Source: Unio delphinus
Taxonomy: Eukaryota; Mollusca; Bivalvia; Unionida; Unionidae
Direction of reading: 5' to 3'
Assembly (NCBI GenBank): GCA_029339505.1
Contig: JAQISU010000003.1
Coordinates: 23,473,501-23,537,500 of the forward strand
DNA length: 64,000 bases
In this document: positions 36,880 through 49,400 of the stretch, piece after piece
How the letters are laid out: each line of letters opens with the position of its first letter
Numbering within the stretch: position 1 is the stretch's first letter
Program-made: the position numbers and the translations under genes
Notes under the pieces: generated by a model
Told to the model about the DNA's origin: nothing
The model's database searches: none
The model's input: the letters and a program-made list of their open reading frames with translations, nothing else

Positions 36880-36932
<53 letters not shown>
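36640..36932 (+). pseudogene. L2/CR1-like LINE 3' end with (ATT)n tail
   Basis: The plus-strand reading gives HKDTVIPFVSALTTHLFRLQ followed by a stop. This is the carboxyl end of an L2/CR1-type polymerase and parallels the antisense copy at 58.5-59.0 kb. The 3' untranslated part contains GATGTTGTAAAGCGCTTAGAGG and GGCGCTATAGAAAGTCCTCATT, and ends in (ATT)n (36882-36932), the usual 3' tail for this group. Confidence 0.7.
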
Positions 36933-36935
<3 letters not shown>

Positions 36936-36999
36936 CCTCCGATTTTACGTGGACATACTCTTGCAGTGCTATGTCTGCAGGACACCTTTTTTAAAAGTT

Positions 37000-37330
37000 A
37001 AGGACAACACCACCAGAATAAAATTACTCCGTTTTTAATACCATTTCTTGGGATTGACAGGGATTCAGAAAGGGCTTCCGTTATTATGAACAATAATGTC
37101 CCTCATACCATTCATTCCTTTTATCACACATTTCTAAATCATTTATGTGATCGTTATTCTGAATCTACTAAATACTCTTTGTTCCATGTATATACCACCA
37201 AACACCATTCTACTACCAAATGAATTTAAATAGGTTTCTTCAACAGCTGTCCACTGCTCTTGGATTGCAATGCCCATACCATTTAAGGGATCATAATATA
37301 TAAATGATGTAAGGTAAAATGTTGAAAATT
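37000..37330 (-). pseudogene. Possible L1/Tx1-like LINE C-terminal fragment
   Basis: Minus-strand readings in mixed frames give YTWNKEYLVDSE and GMNGMRDIIVHNNGSPF. These fit, loosely, the 'WNN-xxxxxx-GI-x-x-DL-x-x-x-G-x-F' tail of L1/Tx1 ORF2 proteins. It is degenerate and not supported by a second domain. Confidence 0.3.
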
Positions 37331-37449
37331 TCATTTCTTGACACGATTTGCGTCTATTTCAAGCCAAGTGATCTACTTATTTACATCCAGAACATTTACA
37401 TACACTTGAATCGATCTGGCACGTTGTCGGCTATAGCAGGTTTTGGATT

Positions 37450-37680
37450 ATGATTGGATGGTTGATTATGACAGTCTCTCTAAAACGTATTGTCTCTACC
37501 ATCAATATTCCAGTTTCACACTGGAAATTAAAGAAGTCCGACTGGGCAAAGATTCAAACATATTTCGAAAGATACAATTCTAAGCCCATTCCTAAGTCAT
37601 CCCCTACTCTCAAAGAACCCAATAACCATCGGTCAAAGAAGAATGTAACTAAGCCTTTAGACAACGATGAGACGCATTGA
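37450..37680 (+). pseudogene. I/Nimb-like LINE fragment (EN-RT linker)
   Basis: The plus-strand frame contains PVSHWKLKKSDWAKIQTYFE, the W-x-L-K-KADWAKF linker that follows the endonuclease in this family. The same segment in copy C (53.4 kb) reads CNLKKADWAKFK in mixed frames. Only the linker survives. Confidence 0.55.
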
Positions 37681-37911
37681 GAACACTTAACAATTGACCG
37701 ACGACCGAAATTAACGGGCAAAAGCACGCCACACGATTAAAGAATATAAATGAATATCATCCAAAATATGTTTTAACCTTAAACTCCGATTCCTCTCAAA
37801 TAAGTACGGGACTTGATCAGGAAAATAAATAGTAAAAACAACTCTCGGAAATCTAAAACGAATCAATAAGCAATATCCACTCCAGACATGACCTAGCAAA
37901 TGTAATCACCT

Positions 37912-37994
37912 ATAATAATAATAATAATAATAATAACGAAAGTTTTGTATAACGCATAACCTTTAGAAGCTCTAAGCGCTTTACAACATCTAAA
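37912..37994 (-). repeat. L2/CR1-like LINE extreme 3' tail, antisense
   Basis: (TAA)n followed by TTTAGAAGCTCTAAGCGCTTTACAACATCTA is the reverse complement of the tail at 36.83-36.93 kb. Confidence 0.8.
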
Positions 37995-38007
37995 CTGTTA
38001 TTGTTCT

Positions 38008-38010
<3 letters not shown>

Positions 38011-38087
<77 letters not shown>
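38011..38087. repeat. (CT)n microsatellite, about 38 units
   Basis: CT run with a single G interruption, read directly. Confidence 0.95.
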
Positions 38088-38369
38088 AAAATGCGCATAT
38101 ACAAATATCACATGTTGTGATCATTGATCGATAAAATAATAAATATTACAAAAGGATAATACATATAGTAAACGTACGCATCCCCTGCTGTTGGATTCAC
38201 ATAACCGTTCTTCTCACTGATGTTCTGAACAGATGGAATAGGTTCTTAACTATACACTGTAGCAACATCCGATATTACTAATATATAAAAGGTCATTGCT
38301 ATTGGTTATAGCTAGCTACCTAGCCACAAAACCAGACGCTTCGGGCATATGAGGCTTGTTAACCTTGGC

Positions 38370-39420
38370 CCATCAAGGAGAAGGTAAACTCTGACTTCAA
38401 ACCTTTGCTGCCTTGCGACTATACCCTCTCATGGATAAGGATAAGGGAGTACACCCTAACAGAAAATGTGGAAAAGGCGACTTGACATATTGTTTTCAGT
38501 GTCAACTCGGCAACTCAGAATACGCCGCTGGTGCCATGACGTATAAAATTGTCATTTTTCCTTGGATTCATCAGTTGTGTGGAGATGGGGAATCAGCTCA
38601 GAACGTGGACCCCAAGCATCATCAACAATTACAAACTAAACATAGTCAGTCAGTTCACGTACTTCGGCTCTCACAGCACCAACAAACTATTGCTCGATGC
38701 TGAGCTCAACAAACGGATGGGAAAGGCATCAACAACTCTCTCCAGGTTGTCGCAAAGAGTGTGGAAGAACAGTATGCTGACCCTGAAAACTAAGATCTCC
38801 GTTTAGCTTGCCTGGGTGCTAAGCACTCCTTTGAATGCCAATAAATCCTAGACTCTCAACGCATCACAAGAGAAAAGCCTTTCACATGCGATGTCCCCTG
38901 ATGCATACTCGGGATTACCTGGAGTGATCGAGTAACAAACAACGAGGGGCATGAACGTGCCATGATTCTCAGCATGGTCAGGCCATGTCCTTTGGATGGA
39001 TGACGGACGGAAAACCAAACACCTTTACTGGAATTTTCCTCGGGTAAAAGGGCGATCGGACGGCTACTTCTCCGCTTCAAGGATGTCTGCAAGCGCGACA
39101 TGAAAGCCCTTGACATTGAAGTCAACGCCCGGAAAGAGCTTGCTCTAGATAGGCCCAGCTGGTGACACGATCTGATCTGAAAGCCGACAAGAACAGGATA
39201 GGCTTGCTAGCTGATTAAATACAATCTCGAAGGAAGAAGAAGAAACTTGATTGCACACCAGACTCAGCTTTCAAGTGCAGCAAGAACTGCCACTCCCGTG
39301 TTAGGCTACATAGCCACTACAGACGCTGCACAACCACCAACCGGGATATCTCTCATGTGCGCACGAATATCGTCTCTCAAAACTAACAGATGCCAACAAC
39401 AACATGTAACATGGTACATT
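38370..39420 (+). pseudogene. RTE-like LINE, C-terminal RT region and zinc-finger tail
   Basis: The plus strand reads QFTYFGSHSTNKLLLDAELN with KRMGKASTTLSRLSQRVWKN (38640-38780), then a broken stretch. Next comes LLRFKDVCKRDMKALDIEVN (about 39062-39125), and finally FKCSKNCHSRVRLHSHYRRC (39270-39330), a C-x-C...SR-x-L-x-x-H-x-R-x-C finger. This is the usual C-terminal order of a widespread LINE group annotated as endonuclease-reverse transcriptase (RTE/CR1-like). Endonuclease and catalytic palm are missing, so it is 5'-truncated and dead. Confidence 0.72.
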
Positions 39421-39894
39421 TTGCATAATATTTAGATATTTAGTTTTTATCTGTTCGTTTTAAGTACTTAATTTAAATGTATTTGGAAGACGTTGTACAC
39501 TAAAGCACAAGAACAAGAACGGTAATGTTGTAAGTTTGTTACAATGAACATTCGTTTGTGTATTTAACAAACTCATCATCATTACAATATCTTCATTTTA
39601 GTGCTAATATCGCATCTGGATGCTGATATCTCTTAGCTCGTGCTATATCTCGTCCGTTATCGCACCTCGATTGAAACCGGAATGCGACCTCGACACGTTC
39701 TAACTTGTAGGCTATCGTGATATTTGATGTTCTTCGTCTAGCAAACTCAACGCAATATAAATAATATTCGTTCCCTCGGTGTCTCTATATCTATTTGACC
39801 TGCTGTGAATCTCAACGTGTCTCAAGTACTGATACCATTGCTTATTGTGAAATCCACTTTATCAATCTCTACACGATATAAGCATATATCTGTA

Positions 39895-39898
<4 letters not shown>

Positions 39899-39969
<71 letters not shown>
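39899..39969. repeat. (TA)n microsatellite
   Basis: About 35 uninterrupted TA units. Confidence 0.95.
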
Positions 39970-39971
<2 letters not shown>

Positions 39972-40132
39972 CTGTATTTACCTTAAAGTACTTAATGTTT
40001 GCAATTATTTGAGGGTGTTTATCTTCTCAACATTTAAGTGTATTCTTCACTAGGACAGGCATAGTAGTTTACGTTTAATTATTTCCATATAGCTTGTATC
40101 GTAGTAATATGCTAAATGTATCCATCCATCCA

Positions 40133-40181
40133 TACACACACACACACACACACACCATACATACATACATACATACATACA

Positions 40182-40211
<30 letters not shown>
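40133..40211. repeat. (CA)n then (CATA)n compound microsatellite
   Basis: About 11 CA units followed by about 14 CATA units. Confidence 0.95.
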
Positions 40212-40212
<1 letters not shown>

Positions 40213-40785
40213 GACTGTAAGAATAATTATTAAGACTTGCGGACTTTATGTGGAAACCAGCCATAAAATGCAGTGTTTTAAACGGCTGGCTTATTACAAA
40301 AATGAATAAATGCTACAATTTGTCTAAAGATCATTCTGATTAATCACAATGTACTTACGTGATACGTATAATGTGGCAGTTGTATAAAAAGTACATAATT
40401 GAAAAATGTGTCGATCGTCGCGGGCAAAATTCAATATAGGTCTTAAGGTTTTTCAATTTCATGTATTTTATATGCATCGGTATTTCGCGTTTTCAATTCA
40501 CATTACATTAATTAAGAAGCATAATATGCACACCTTACTGACGCCTTGGTATGTAGTTGCATTGATAATGAAAAGACTAAAAGAAACTCAGTTTAAAGTC
40601 GTGATATCATGTATTGTTGATATAAAATATATTAAATTATATGCGAATGTACGTTTCCACCCAAAACTTTGCAAGTTCATCACCTCTTTTGATTTATTCG
40701 TTTGATCGCGTCTCAAATGTTAACAAATGTAAAAACAGATACAAGCCGTAGCAAACCGACATTAGTCATGAAATTACTTTGAAGG

Positions 40786-40788
<3 letters not shown>

Positions 40789-40858
<70 letters not shown>
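40789..40858. repeat. (TA)n microsatellite
   Basis: About 35 uninterrupted TA units. Confidence 0.95.
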
Positions 40859-40861
<3 letters not shown>

Positions 40862-41155
40862 TCCTGCCTTGGTAAGGGGTGCGAGTGCAGTGATAACAGT
40901 GTAAAATGTTTAGGAACACATGCTGTTTGATGTGGCACATCTATTCAATATATTTGCACGTAAATAAATGTTTTGATATCAAATTATTAATGTACGCATT
41001 ATATTATGTTTTATTAATGAAAAAGACGTAAGTCAAAAGCTAAAAGTAGTAAATAAATATCGTTAATAATTAATATAAACAAATTACACTGGTTGAAGCT
41101 TAAAATATAGTTCTAATTATGTCTCAGTTGTGATCCATGCCCAATACTATCACAG

Positions 41156-41380
41156 GTTGCTCATTACAGTTCGACGCAGACTTTTAGTCTCTGATGATAT
41201 AACGTGTGCACCTTGGGTCAACTTTCAAGCGGTATATTGTTAAAGGTTCGGTAGTACTTCAAAACTAGTTGCTCATTACAGATCGACACAGACATTCAGT
41301 GTATGACAATATAACTTGTGCACATTGAATCCAGTCCCAACGGATATGCTCTAGAATGACAGGTAGTGTTTCAAAATTGA
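41156..41380. repeat. Tandem duplication, two 112-bp units
   Basis: GTTGCTCATTACAG at 41156 recurs at 41268. The following TCGACRCAGAC, ATATAACNTGTGCAC and GGTAGTRYTTCAAAA segments also recur in order. The units differ at many sites. Confidence 0.7.
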
Positions 41381-41949
41381 ATTTTCTTAGACTGTACGTA
41401 TAATTTACTATTCACTGCAAAACATTCAGCATGCGTATATAAGTGTTATCATTAATGGTTCCTTAGAAGTTGCTGATTAAAAAATGACAATGATCAAATT
41501 TTATCCTACTGCCACCACTTGAAACATTGACAGCTGTCCAATTTCAGATGGAACAACGTTTCACTACTTTAGGAATTTCCTTTTTAGTTTTTTGAAATAT
41601 GTACAGAGAGGTCATCGTAAAGTTAAGTCCAAGAAGACATAATCTATGCCTGTGATGTATCAAAAGTACCATTATCATACGTTGGGGGGAGTTGGCATGC
41701 ACATATATATGTTCACGTTGATTTAATTTATATTTGATATAATTTAAGTTAGTTTTACATTTTTGTTAGTCCATTACATGATATTACAAAATAATTTTAT
41801 TTACTAGATTTGACATTTTCCATTAATTCATTTTCCAGTACTTCAGTTCACTTTCTCGTAAACTCTAATAACACAACTTTGTATCGAATCCTGACCTAAT
41901 TCCTGACCTTACTTAATACATGAGATGAAGCAAACAACTGTTTCATTTG

Positions 41950-44935
41950 TTTTAATTCTTTAATTCTTTCACTTCGTTCCGCAATGAAACAAGTTTGTGA
42001 TAATATTCGAAAAAAATAAATGGCAAGAGGAAACACAAATATATTCGACAACTGAAAACAAACAATATCAATTTTAGTTCGAAACGTGACATAGCAAATA
42101 TTCTTGCAGATAGTTTCTCAAAAAATATAATCATCATCTAATTATTCAGAAGTTTTTCGAAGATTAAAATCTCAAAAAGAAAAGTCACGTTTAAAATTCA
42201 CATTGAACAACTCTGAAAGCTATAACCAGCTGTTTTCTTTATTGGAGCTTAGGGAGGCTTTAGACAAGACCCATGATACATTCGCTGGGCCTGACGAAGT
42301 ACATTACCAGTTCTTGAAAAATATCCCAGAATAGTCTCTGACATTACTTCTGAAAATCTTTACTGATTTATAGATTGCTGGTAATGTACCTAATAGTTGG
42401 AAAGAAGCAACAGTAATACCTACTCCCAAACCAGGTAAAGATATTGAAGATCCTAACAGGTATCGGCCCATTGCACTGACAAGCTGTGTGTGCAAAACAA
42501 TGGAACGAATGATTAATTCTTGGCTTGAATGGTACTTCGAAAGTAACAATTTAATATCTCCTTTCCAAAGTGGCTTCTGTTCTGGTCGTAGTACCAACGA
42601 TCATCTGGTTGGACTTGAAACATTTATTCGCGATGCATTTATCAAGAAGGAACATTTATTAGCAGTCTTCTTTGATTTAGAAAAGGCCTATGACACTACA
42701 TGGAACTACGTGATACTAAAATGACCTGCACGATCTGGGTCTAAAAGGCCGTCTGTCCTCTTTCTTCTCCAATTTTCTCTCCGACAGAGATTTCAAAGTA
42801 CGAGTGGGCTCTACCCTCTCCGATATGCACCAGCAAGAGATGGATGTGTCCCAGGGCAGTATTTTATCTGTGACGCTATTTAATATCAAACTCAATAGCA
42901 TCACCAAGTGTTTAGCTCCCGGTGTGGATTTGCTCATTATATGTTGACGATTTGTTAATTTGATATCGATCAATGCTCATGCATACAATTGAAAGGCAAC
43001 TGCAAGAAAATATCGACAAGATACAACATTGGGTCAGTAATAACGGTTTCAATTTTTCAAAATCGAAAACAGTATGCATGCATTTCTGTCAGTTGCGAGG
43101 ACATCATAATGACCCTAAACTCACGCTGGACGGAACCCTTATTCCAGTTGTTGAAGAAATAAAGTTTATGGGTATTATCTTCGACAAAAAACTGACTTTT
43201 ATTCCACACATCAAGAAGTTGAAAGCCAAATGCTTAAAAGCTTTAAATCTGCTTAAAGTAATTGCTCACACTGACTGAGATGCTGAAAAAAACAGTCATT
43301 CTCAATTTGTATAGAACAGTTATCCGCTCTATACTAGACTATGGATGCGTTGTTTATGGTTCAGCTAGGAAGTCCTATTTGAAAATGCTTGACCTAATTC
43401 ATCATCAGGGAATAAGACTCGCTCTGGCAGCATTTAAGACATCTTCATGTGAAAGCCTTCTCGCGGATGCGAACGAACCATTTTTATCGCATCGCAGAGA
43501 AATGCTTTCTGCACAGTACGCTCTCAAATTAAGATAAAACCCTCTAAACCCTGCTTTTTTGGCTGTTTTTTCAACTAAAATACAAACTTCATATGAAAAT
43601 AAATCAAATGCCATACCTTCATTTGGCATCAGAACATCATCCAGCCTTGACAATATCAAAATAAATATCTCTACAGTTCAGAAAACGTTTGTCTCGAAAA
43701 CACCACCTTGGCTCCTTAAGCAACCCTAAATGAATTTTACGTTTCACGATGGGGAAAAATCTGAGACAAACCCTGCCATCTTCTAGAACTCTTATCATGA
43801 ACTCATCAACAATTTTACAAATTACACTAAAATTTATACTGATGGGTCAAAGGTTGATGAAAAGGCTGATGCAGCCTTCGTTAGTGGCAAACGCATAAAC
43901 AAGATCGTTTGCCAAACGATGCGTCCATATTTTCAGGGGAAATCAGAACAATAGACCTTGATATTAAATTTATCGAACAAAAGCGTATTTTATATAGCAT
44001 TGTCTTCTGTGACTCATTATCAGTGCTTCAGCCGCTACACAGTAGAAAACTGGATAATCCATTATTAGTCAATCTCCTCGTAAAAATTACGGAGCTTAGT
44101 ATCTCCTACAATATAGTATACTGTTGGTTACCTAGCCATATTGGTATTAGAGGTAACGAAGAAGCAGACCGTGCTGCTGAGATGTCTCTATCCCAAGAAC
44201 CATCGGATTTTAAAATTACCGTTTACTAATTTTAAACCTTGTATCAAAAGTACCTACGTCAGAAGTGGCAGACGTTATGGGATTTATGCAATCAATAACA
44301 AACTTCATGCCATGAAACCAACCCTGGGTGAATGGACTCCTTCCTACAGAACTATTCGTAGGGAGGAAGTTGTCATTGCAAGAATCAGAATTGGTCATTC
44401 ATACATAACCCACTCCCACATAATGAAAGGTGAAGATCCACCAGAGTGTGTCTCTTGCAATGAACCATTCACTGTTAAGCACTTTATGACCGAGTGTACC
44501 GACGTGCAACCGACGCGTGATAAGTACTATAATGTAAATGACATAAAGGAACTTTTTGATACTATACAAATCACATGTATTTTAGATTTCAGGAATGATG
44601 TAAAAATCTTTATTTTAAACTATAACTTGTATGCCTTCCCCTACAGCATTTTTATCTAATGCAAATACCGCCCCTTATTTTCAATATCTTATCATCAACA
44701 TACACCATTTACATCTCACGTTGATTGGGAAGCTTCATATTTTACTATTACCAACATCTTACCATTTCATATTTAACTATTATGGTTTTTTATATCGCTG
44801 GTCGATATTAAACTTTTCGTATTTTTAAACATGTATAAATACAACCTATTGTATGGCGCTAAATAGCCTAATAGTGCTGGTGCACCGTTAAAATTCAATT
44901 AATCAATCAATGAATTAATCAATCAATCTTTCACA
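41950..44935 (+). pseudogene. I/Nimb-like LINE, copy A: RT, RNase H and (AATC)n tail
   Basis: The longest relic of this family. From about 42020: IRQLKTNNINFSSKRDIANI, then RT blocks AGPDEVHYQFLKN, NSWKEATVIPTPKPGKD, RPIALTSCVCKTMERM, SGFCSGRSTNDHL, AVFFDLEKAYDTTW, QGSILSVTLFNIK and the catalytic YVDD (42940-42951). The thumb (43000-43260) and connection (ILDYGCVVYGSARKSYL) follow. RNase H has YTDGSKVDEKADAA, EIRTIDLD, FCDSLSVLQPL and WLPSHIGIRGNEEADRAA (to 44190). A Cys/His tail follows (CVSCNEPFTVKHFMTEC, 44450). The non-coding end carries AATTAATCAATCAATG repeats to about 44935. Stops at 42334 and 42721 and several frameshifts inactivate it. The endonuclease is missing (5' truncation). Confidence 0.9.
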
Positions 44936-44939
44936 ACGT

Positions 44940-46447
44940 AGTTTCATATACTGAAATCCAGGCTGTACCTGAAGTATGTGACAAATAACATATATGAATT
45001 ATTTCGAAACTATAGTTTTTTTCCGGAAGATTGACCCACATCTGGGAATCTGCTTGAAGTAGTAGCTAGATTTAATATTGATGAATTCATAAATAGGTTT
45101 AGTCTTGCCCTACCCCTTGGGACGTTCAATGTTTTGTGGTGACCAGTTTGAGTTTAACGTTTCTTTTTCCTTCATATTATTTGGATGCTAAGAGTTTATT
45201 TTCACCTCAAACTTAACTCTTGGACAAAGACAGTTATCGAAATTTACATAATTCAAACACTGGAATATTATTTGATGTGGTGCAATAAAGAACTAGTTGA
45301 CACATCAGTACTACACGGACTACAGCATACGTCATCGCCTTCCATGCTGGATTTCATCGGGATTCGAACTCCATTTCATTAGAGCAATTTATTAGTTGGA
45401 CTTCTGTTAATTCATTCTTGGATTATTCTTTCTTTCAAACTCTACCCTGGAACAATTAGACATTTTGAGAAAAAGATAAATTGATCTTTCGGAGTCACAA
45501 ACTTCCTAAACGAAGCAAGAAATTTTAAAACAAACTTCACCCAGTATTTGGCAGAAAAGTGTGTTTTGGATAAAAGTGCTTTATTTTTAATAGTAAGTCT
45601 GTATCAGACTCTGACATAAAAGGGAATGAATTACAAAAATGTAATTAGAGTTAAGGAATCCCGAATTTCAGAAAGAGAAAGATATACAAATGCAGTTGCA
45701 GAAATGCAATTAGATAAGGAAATAAGAGAAAAAAAGAAAGACAAATAAAGTTACAGAAAGAATAAAGGATGATACAGGAGAGAAGAGTAAATACAGTTAC
45801 AGAAAGACAATTAAGAAATGTAAATGCAATTTCAATATAAAAAAGCAGTGGGAGAGAGAGAGAGAGAGAGAGAGTGACAGAGAGAGACACAGAGAGAGAA
45901 GTAAATAGAGAAGGAAGAGAACTTGCTCAGGTGAGTCTTTGCCTTTCAATATGTAGGCGTGGGTTATACATGAATGACTAATTTAAACTCTTGCAACTAA
46001 CTTCTTATGATGGTTTTAAGGGAGCTAGGTCGTCAAGGGATGGCAGTTCACAACCGGATGTGCTTTTCAAAATATTAAGCCTCAGTCATAACCATATAAT
46101 ATACTATCCCAAGTATATGAAATTATGATTCCTGAAAGCAGGCAATGTAATCAAATTGGCACATATAGAAGAGTATTATATCAATTGGCAACAGTATTGT
46201 AAATCCATAAAATATATCTTCAGTTTGGTGATGGTAATCAGCTTAAGGAGCATTACAAAGATATACGACCCATGCAAATTGCGGACGTTTTGTGAACGAA
46301 TACAGAATATAACATTTACTATATATCTTAAGCAATGTATACTATTTTCTACAGCCAAACTCATTGCATTACAATTGTTATGAGGTGTTCATAAAAGGCA
46401 ATATTTGCGTCCTACATTTGATAAAATAATGTTGTATTGTTTTGCAG
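44940..46447. other. Upstream flank of the Ig-mucin-SEA gene; A/G-rich tract and (GA)n
   Basis: No coding sequence was recognised. A purine-rich, degenerate repeat (TTACAGAAAGA-like) runs 45640-45850 and ends in (GA)n at 45851-45899. The promoter and 5' untranslated exon of the downstream gene presumably lie in or left of this interval. Confidence 0.35.
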
Positions 46448-49400
46448 AAGACATCTTACACAGAATGTTTCCTTTGCTGTTGACTCTTTGCATTTACGGT
46501 AATTATCGCCATAGAGTGTAAAATGGTCACAAGATCTTATTTGATTTATATTTATCCTTTACTTTTTACTTTTTCTAAAAGTGCATTTAGTGTTTTCATC
46601 ACTATTGATATTGTGTTTATCATTGTTAATTGCCTTTTTCATTATATCGAATGTTATAATCTGATAGATTATGTAGCCTAAATATTAGACGATTGGATAT
46701 TTTTATGTATTCAGCTAGTATTTGCTTTTGGCAATAATTGTATCAGAATTTTACTGATTTAAATATAAACACAAGTGCTCGAGATTGAAAGGAATATAAG
46801 TTGAATATAAGTTGTCACAACATATTTAGAGGCAAGAAAAATATAGATATATAACAGAAAATTAGGTTATAATTTCAACGATAGCATATGATAGATCGCT
46901 CTTTATATATGTATATGAAAATGGGAGGTACTGAGTTTTCTACTGTATCGTTATGGATGTAAACATAGTTTAGATTTGAAATACTATTAACATGAATATG
47001 GTTTCAAACAGGTGTTGGATGTATTCCGCATGTGGATATTTATCCTTATCCTATTGCTATGATTGCTGAAAACGGGAATTTGACGTTAACATGTCTGTCA
47101 TTCGAGTTACGAGGACAAATTGCGTTTGCTTTAGAACAGGATAGCAAAGAGATCTACATCAATCAAGACGATTGTACAAATACGACTGGCATGGGGTACA
47201 TGGATCCTACACCAGATATGACATTTTCCTGTAATCCAGCATATAGTATATTTAATATGACAATCATAAATGTTACAAAGGCTAGGAATGGCCAGAGATG
47301 GCATTGCCATGTACCGGTTCATGGACTTGCTATGGGATTTGGATCCAATCAAAGCAAAGGCACTACTATATTCGTGGAAAGTATTTATATTAATAAATAT
47401 AATACAGATATGTATTCAAAATATAATACTATATTAAGTAACTTTCTTTTGAGAAGAAGCAGCTTTATATTTGTTTAAATGTCGATGTTTCTTGACGATA
47501 GTGATACATGTTAATATATTCTTTGTAAGATGCTTTTTGAAATTATACATATCTAGATATTTGCATATGTTGCTGTAATTAAAACTTTAAAGCGTTTCTA
47601 ATACATCATCGGTTGAGATAGTGTGATCTAATGAATTCTAAAGTAAAACTGTAATGTGGCAAACGGTGTAAGAAGAATCGTGCAATTTAATTCTCTAGTG
47701 ACAATTTACCTCTAAATTGAAAGAACGATAAAATAAAAATTATACTTTTAGAGCTCTTTTTCAAAACTGCATTAAAGAATTGAATGTAAATTTCCATGAA
47801 AAGTAAACCATCAGATGCTATTTATATTCTGGAGTATTATCTTGTAGTTTTATAGAGTAATTTACAGGTTTTTTTCCAAGTGTCTCCATTGACGTTTCGT
47901 GAAAGTAAATACTATCTTAAAATACTAAGTGTTTATATTGCTATGATTTATCAAATATAAATCAATTTATCCCAGCCCCATACAAACGCAAACACACAAC
48001 CATTGTAACACTCTGCCTAACGTTAATGGAAATCAAACATATCTCTTTATATACGATAAGAAAGTCGTCTTCTCATTTAAATTATAAAACATTCATAAAA
48101 CACCATTGTTCATATAAATCTGCTATATATGATTAGATCAAATTTTGTGTTCGATTCTGGATCGAATGGATAGCCAGTATAGGTTAGAGAGCAGCGGGAA
48201 TGTGTGCTGTGATCGTGGTACTTACTCTAAGGATGATCCGAGCAGCTGTGTTTTAAACTTTTTGAAGTTTCTAAAATAGATATTGAGACGAACCAGACAG
48301 AATTGAGTTACAATTTCCCAACCTGAACGGTAACTGATGCTGATGGCGTCAAATATTAAAGTATCTTGAATCGCGGTCCTGATTCGGGCAATATCTGGCA
48401 TGATATTGTGGCTGTAAAAGAAATTTAGCGGGTACAAATGACAGGGTATACATATATAGAAGGGGGTTGTGAATCTGCAACCTTAATCGGCGGACCTCTC
48501 TCTAATTACTGTTACGATACTATCTCAGTTAGATTGTTCAAAGATTCTTCTAAAAACAGTTACCTTAACTCAAGATTATGTCATTGATTTTACAGATTAA
48601 TTGGAGTTTCTCTATTATCAGTGATAACTTGATTTCCTCGTTTGCAATCTTCAGTAACAACCGTAACCATTCAGTAAATGTGTGCAACCATAGGTAAAAT
48701 GTATATATAACATGCGTTTGGTTTTGATCCATGATTGCAGTTCGCAAGAGTCATTTTATCAACAACATATTCATGGATTAGTAAAATTCAACAAATAATT
48801 TATTTCGCTATAATAAAAATTGAAAATGTGGAACGAAACTTGTAATAGTGTAAATATAATCCCACCCATCATTTTTTCCGGTTAGGAGAAACAAATATTA
48901 TCCGGTCTCTTGCACTTTTAAATTGTTGCATTTGGGTCTATCAAAACCACTTTCAAAAGAACTTAAAACACGCCAACCATATTTGTATTGTAACTTTTCG
49001 GTGGTGGGGGTATTTTTCCTTCTTTGTACTTTTTGGGGTGGAGGGATTTTTGACCTAGTACTTCTTGTCACTTTCCGGCATTAGTCCCTAAGCATTTGTG
49101 CACTCAGTTTGCCCTGATAGCATTAGTATCAAATCCCAATTTTCCAATCAGTCCACAACCGTAATCCGTTTCAATGACTGCAATTGCAAGAAGTGAACCA
49201 ACTAGATATTCTTGAGCATCTTAAATCATGGTTTTAAATACCTGCTCGAGGATTGCTTCTGTTTATGGAACCGATGTCGTCTTTCTTCAACCTTGCTTCC
49301 CATAATGTATAACTGATCCGCAGCAACGTTTACGACGCTATCACGTTGTAGATTTGCTTACTGATTGGTGCAACGCGCGAAAACAAGACTGTTAGCAAGT

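Noticed and set aside
35579..40858. CRISPR-like or satellite arrays suggested by repeats
   Set aside because: All are simple di-, tri- or tetranucleotide microsatellites without spacers.
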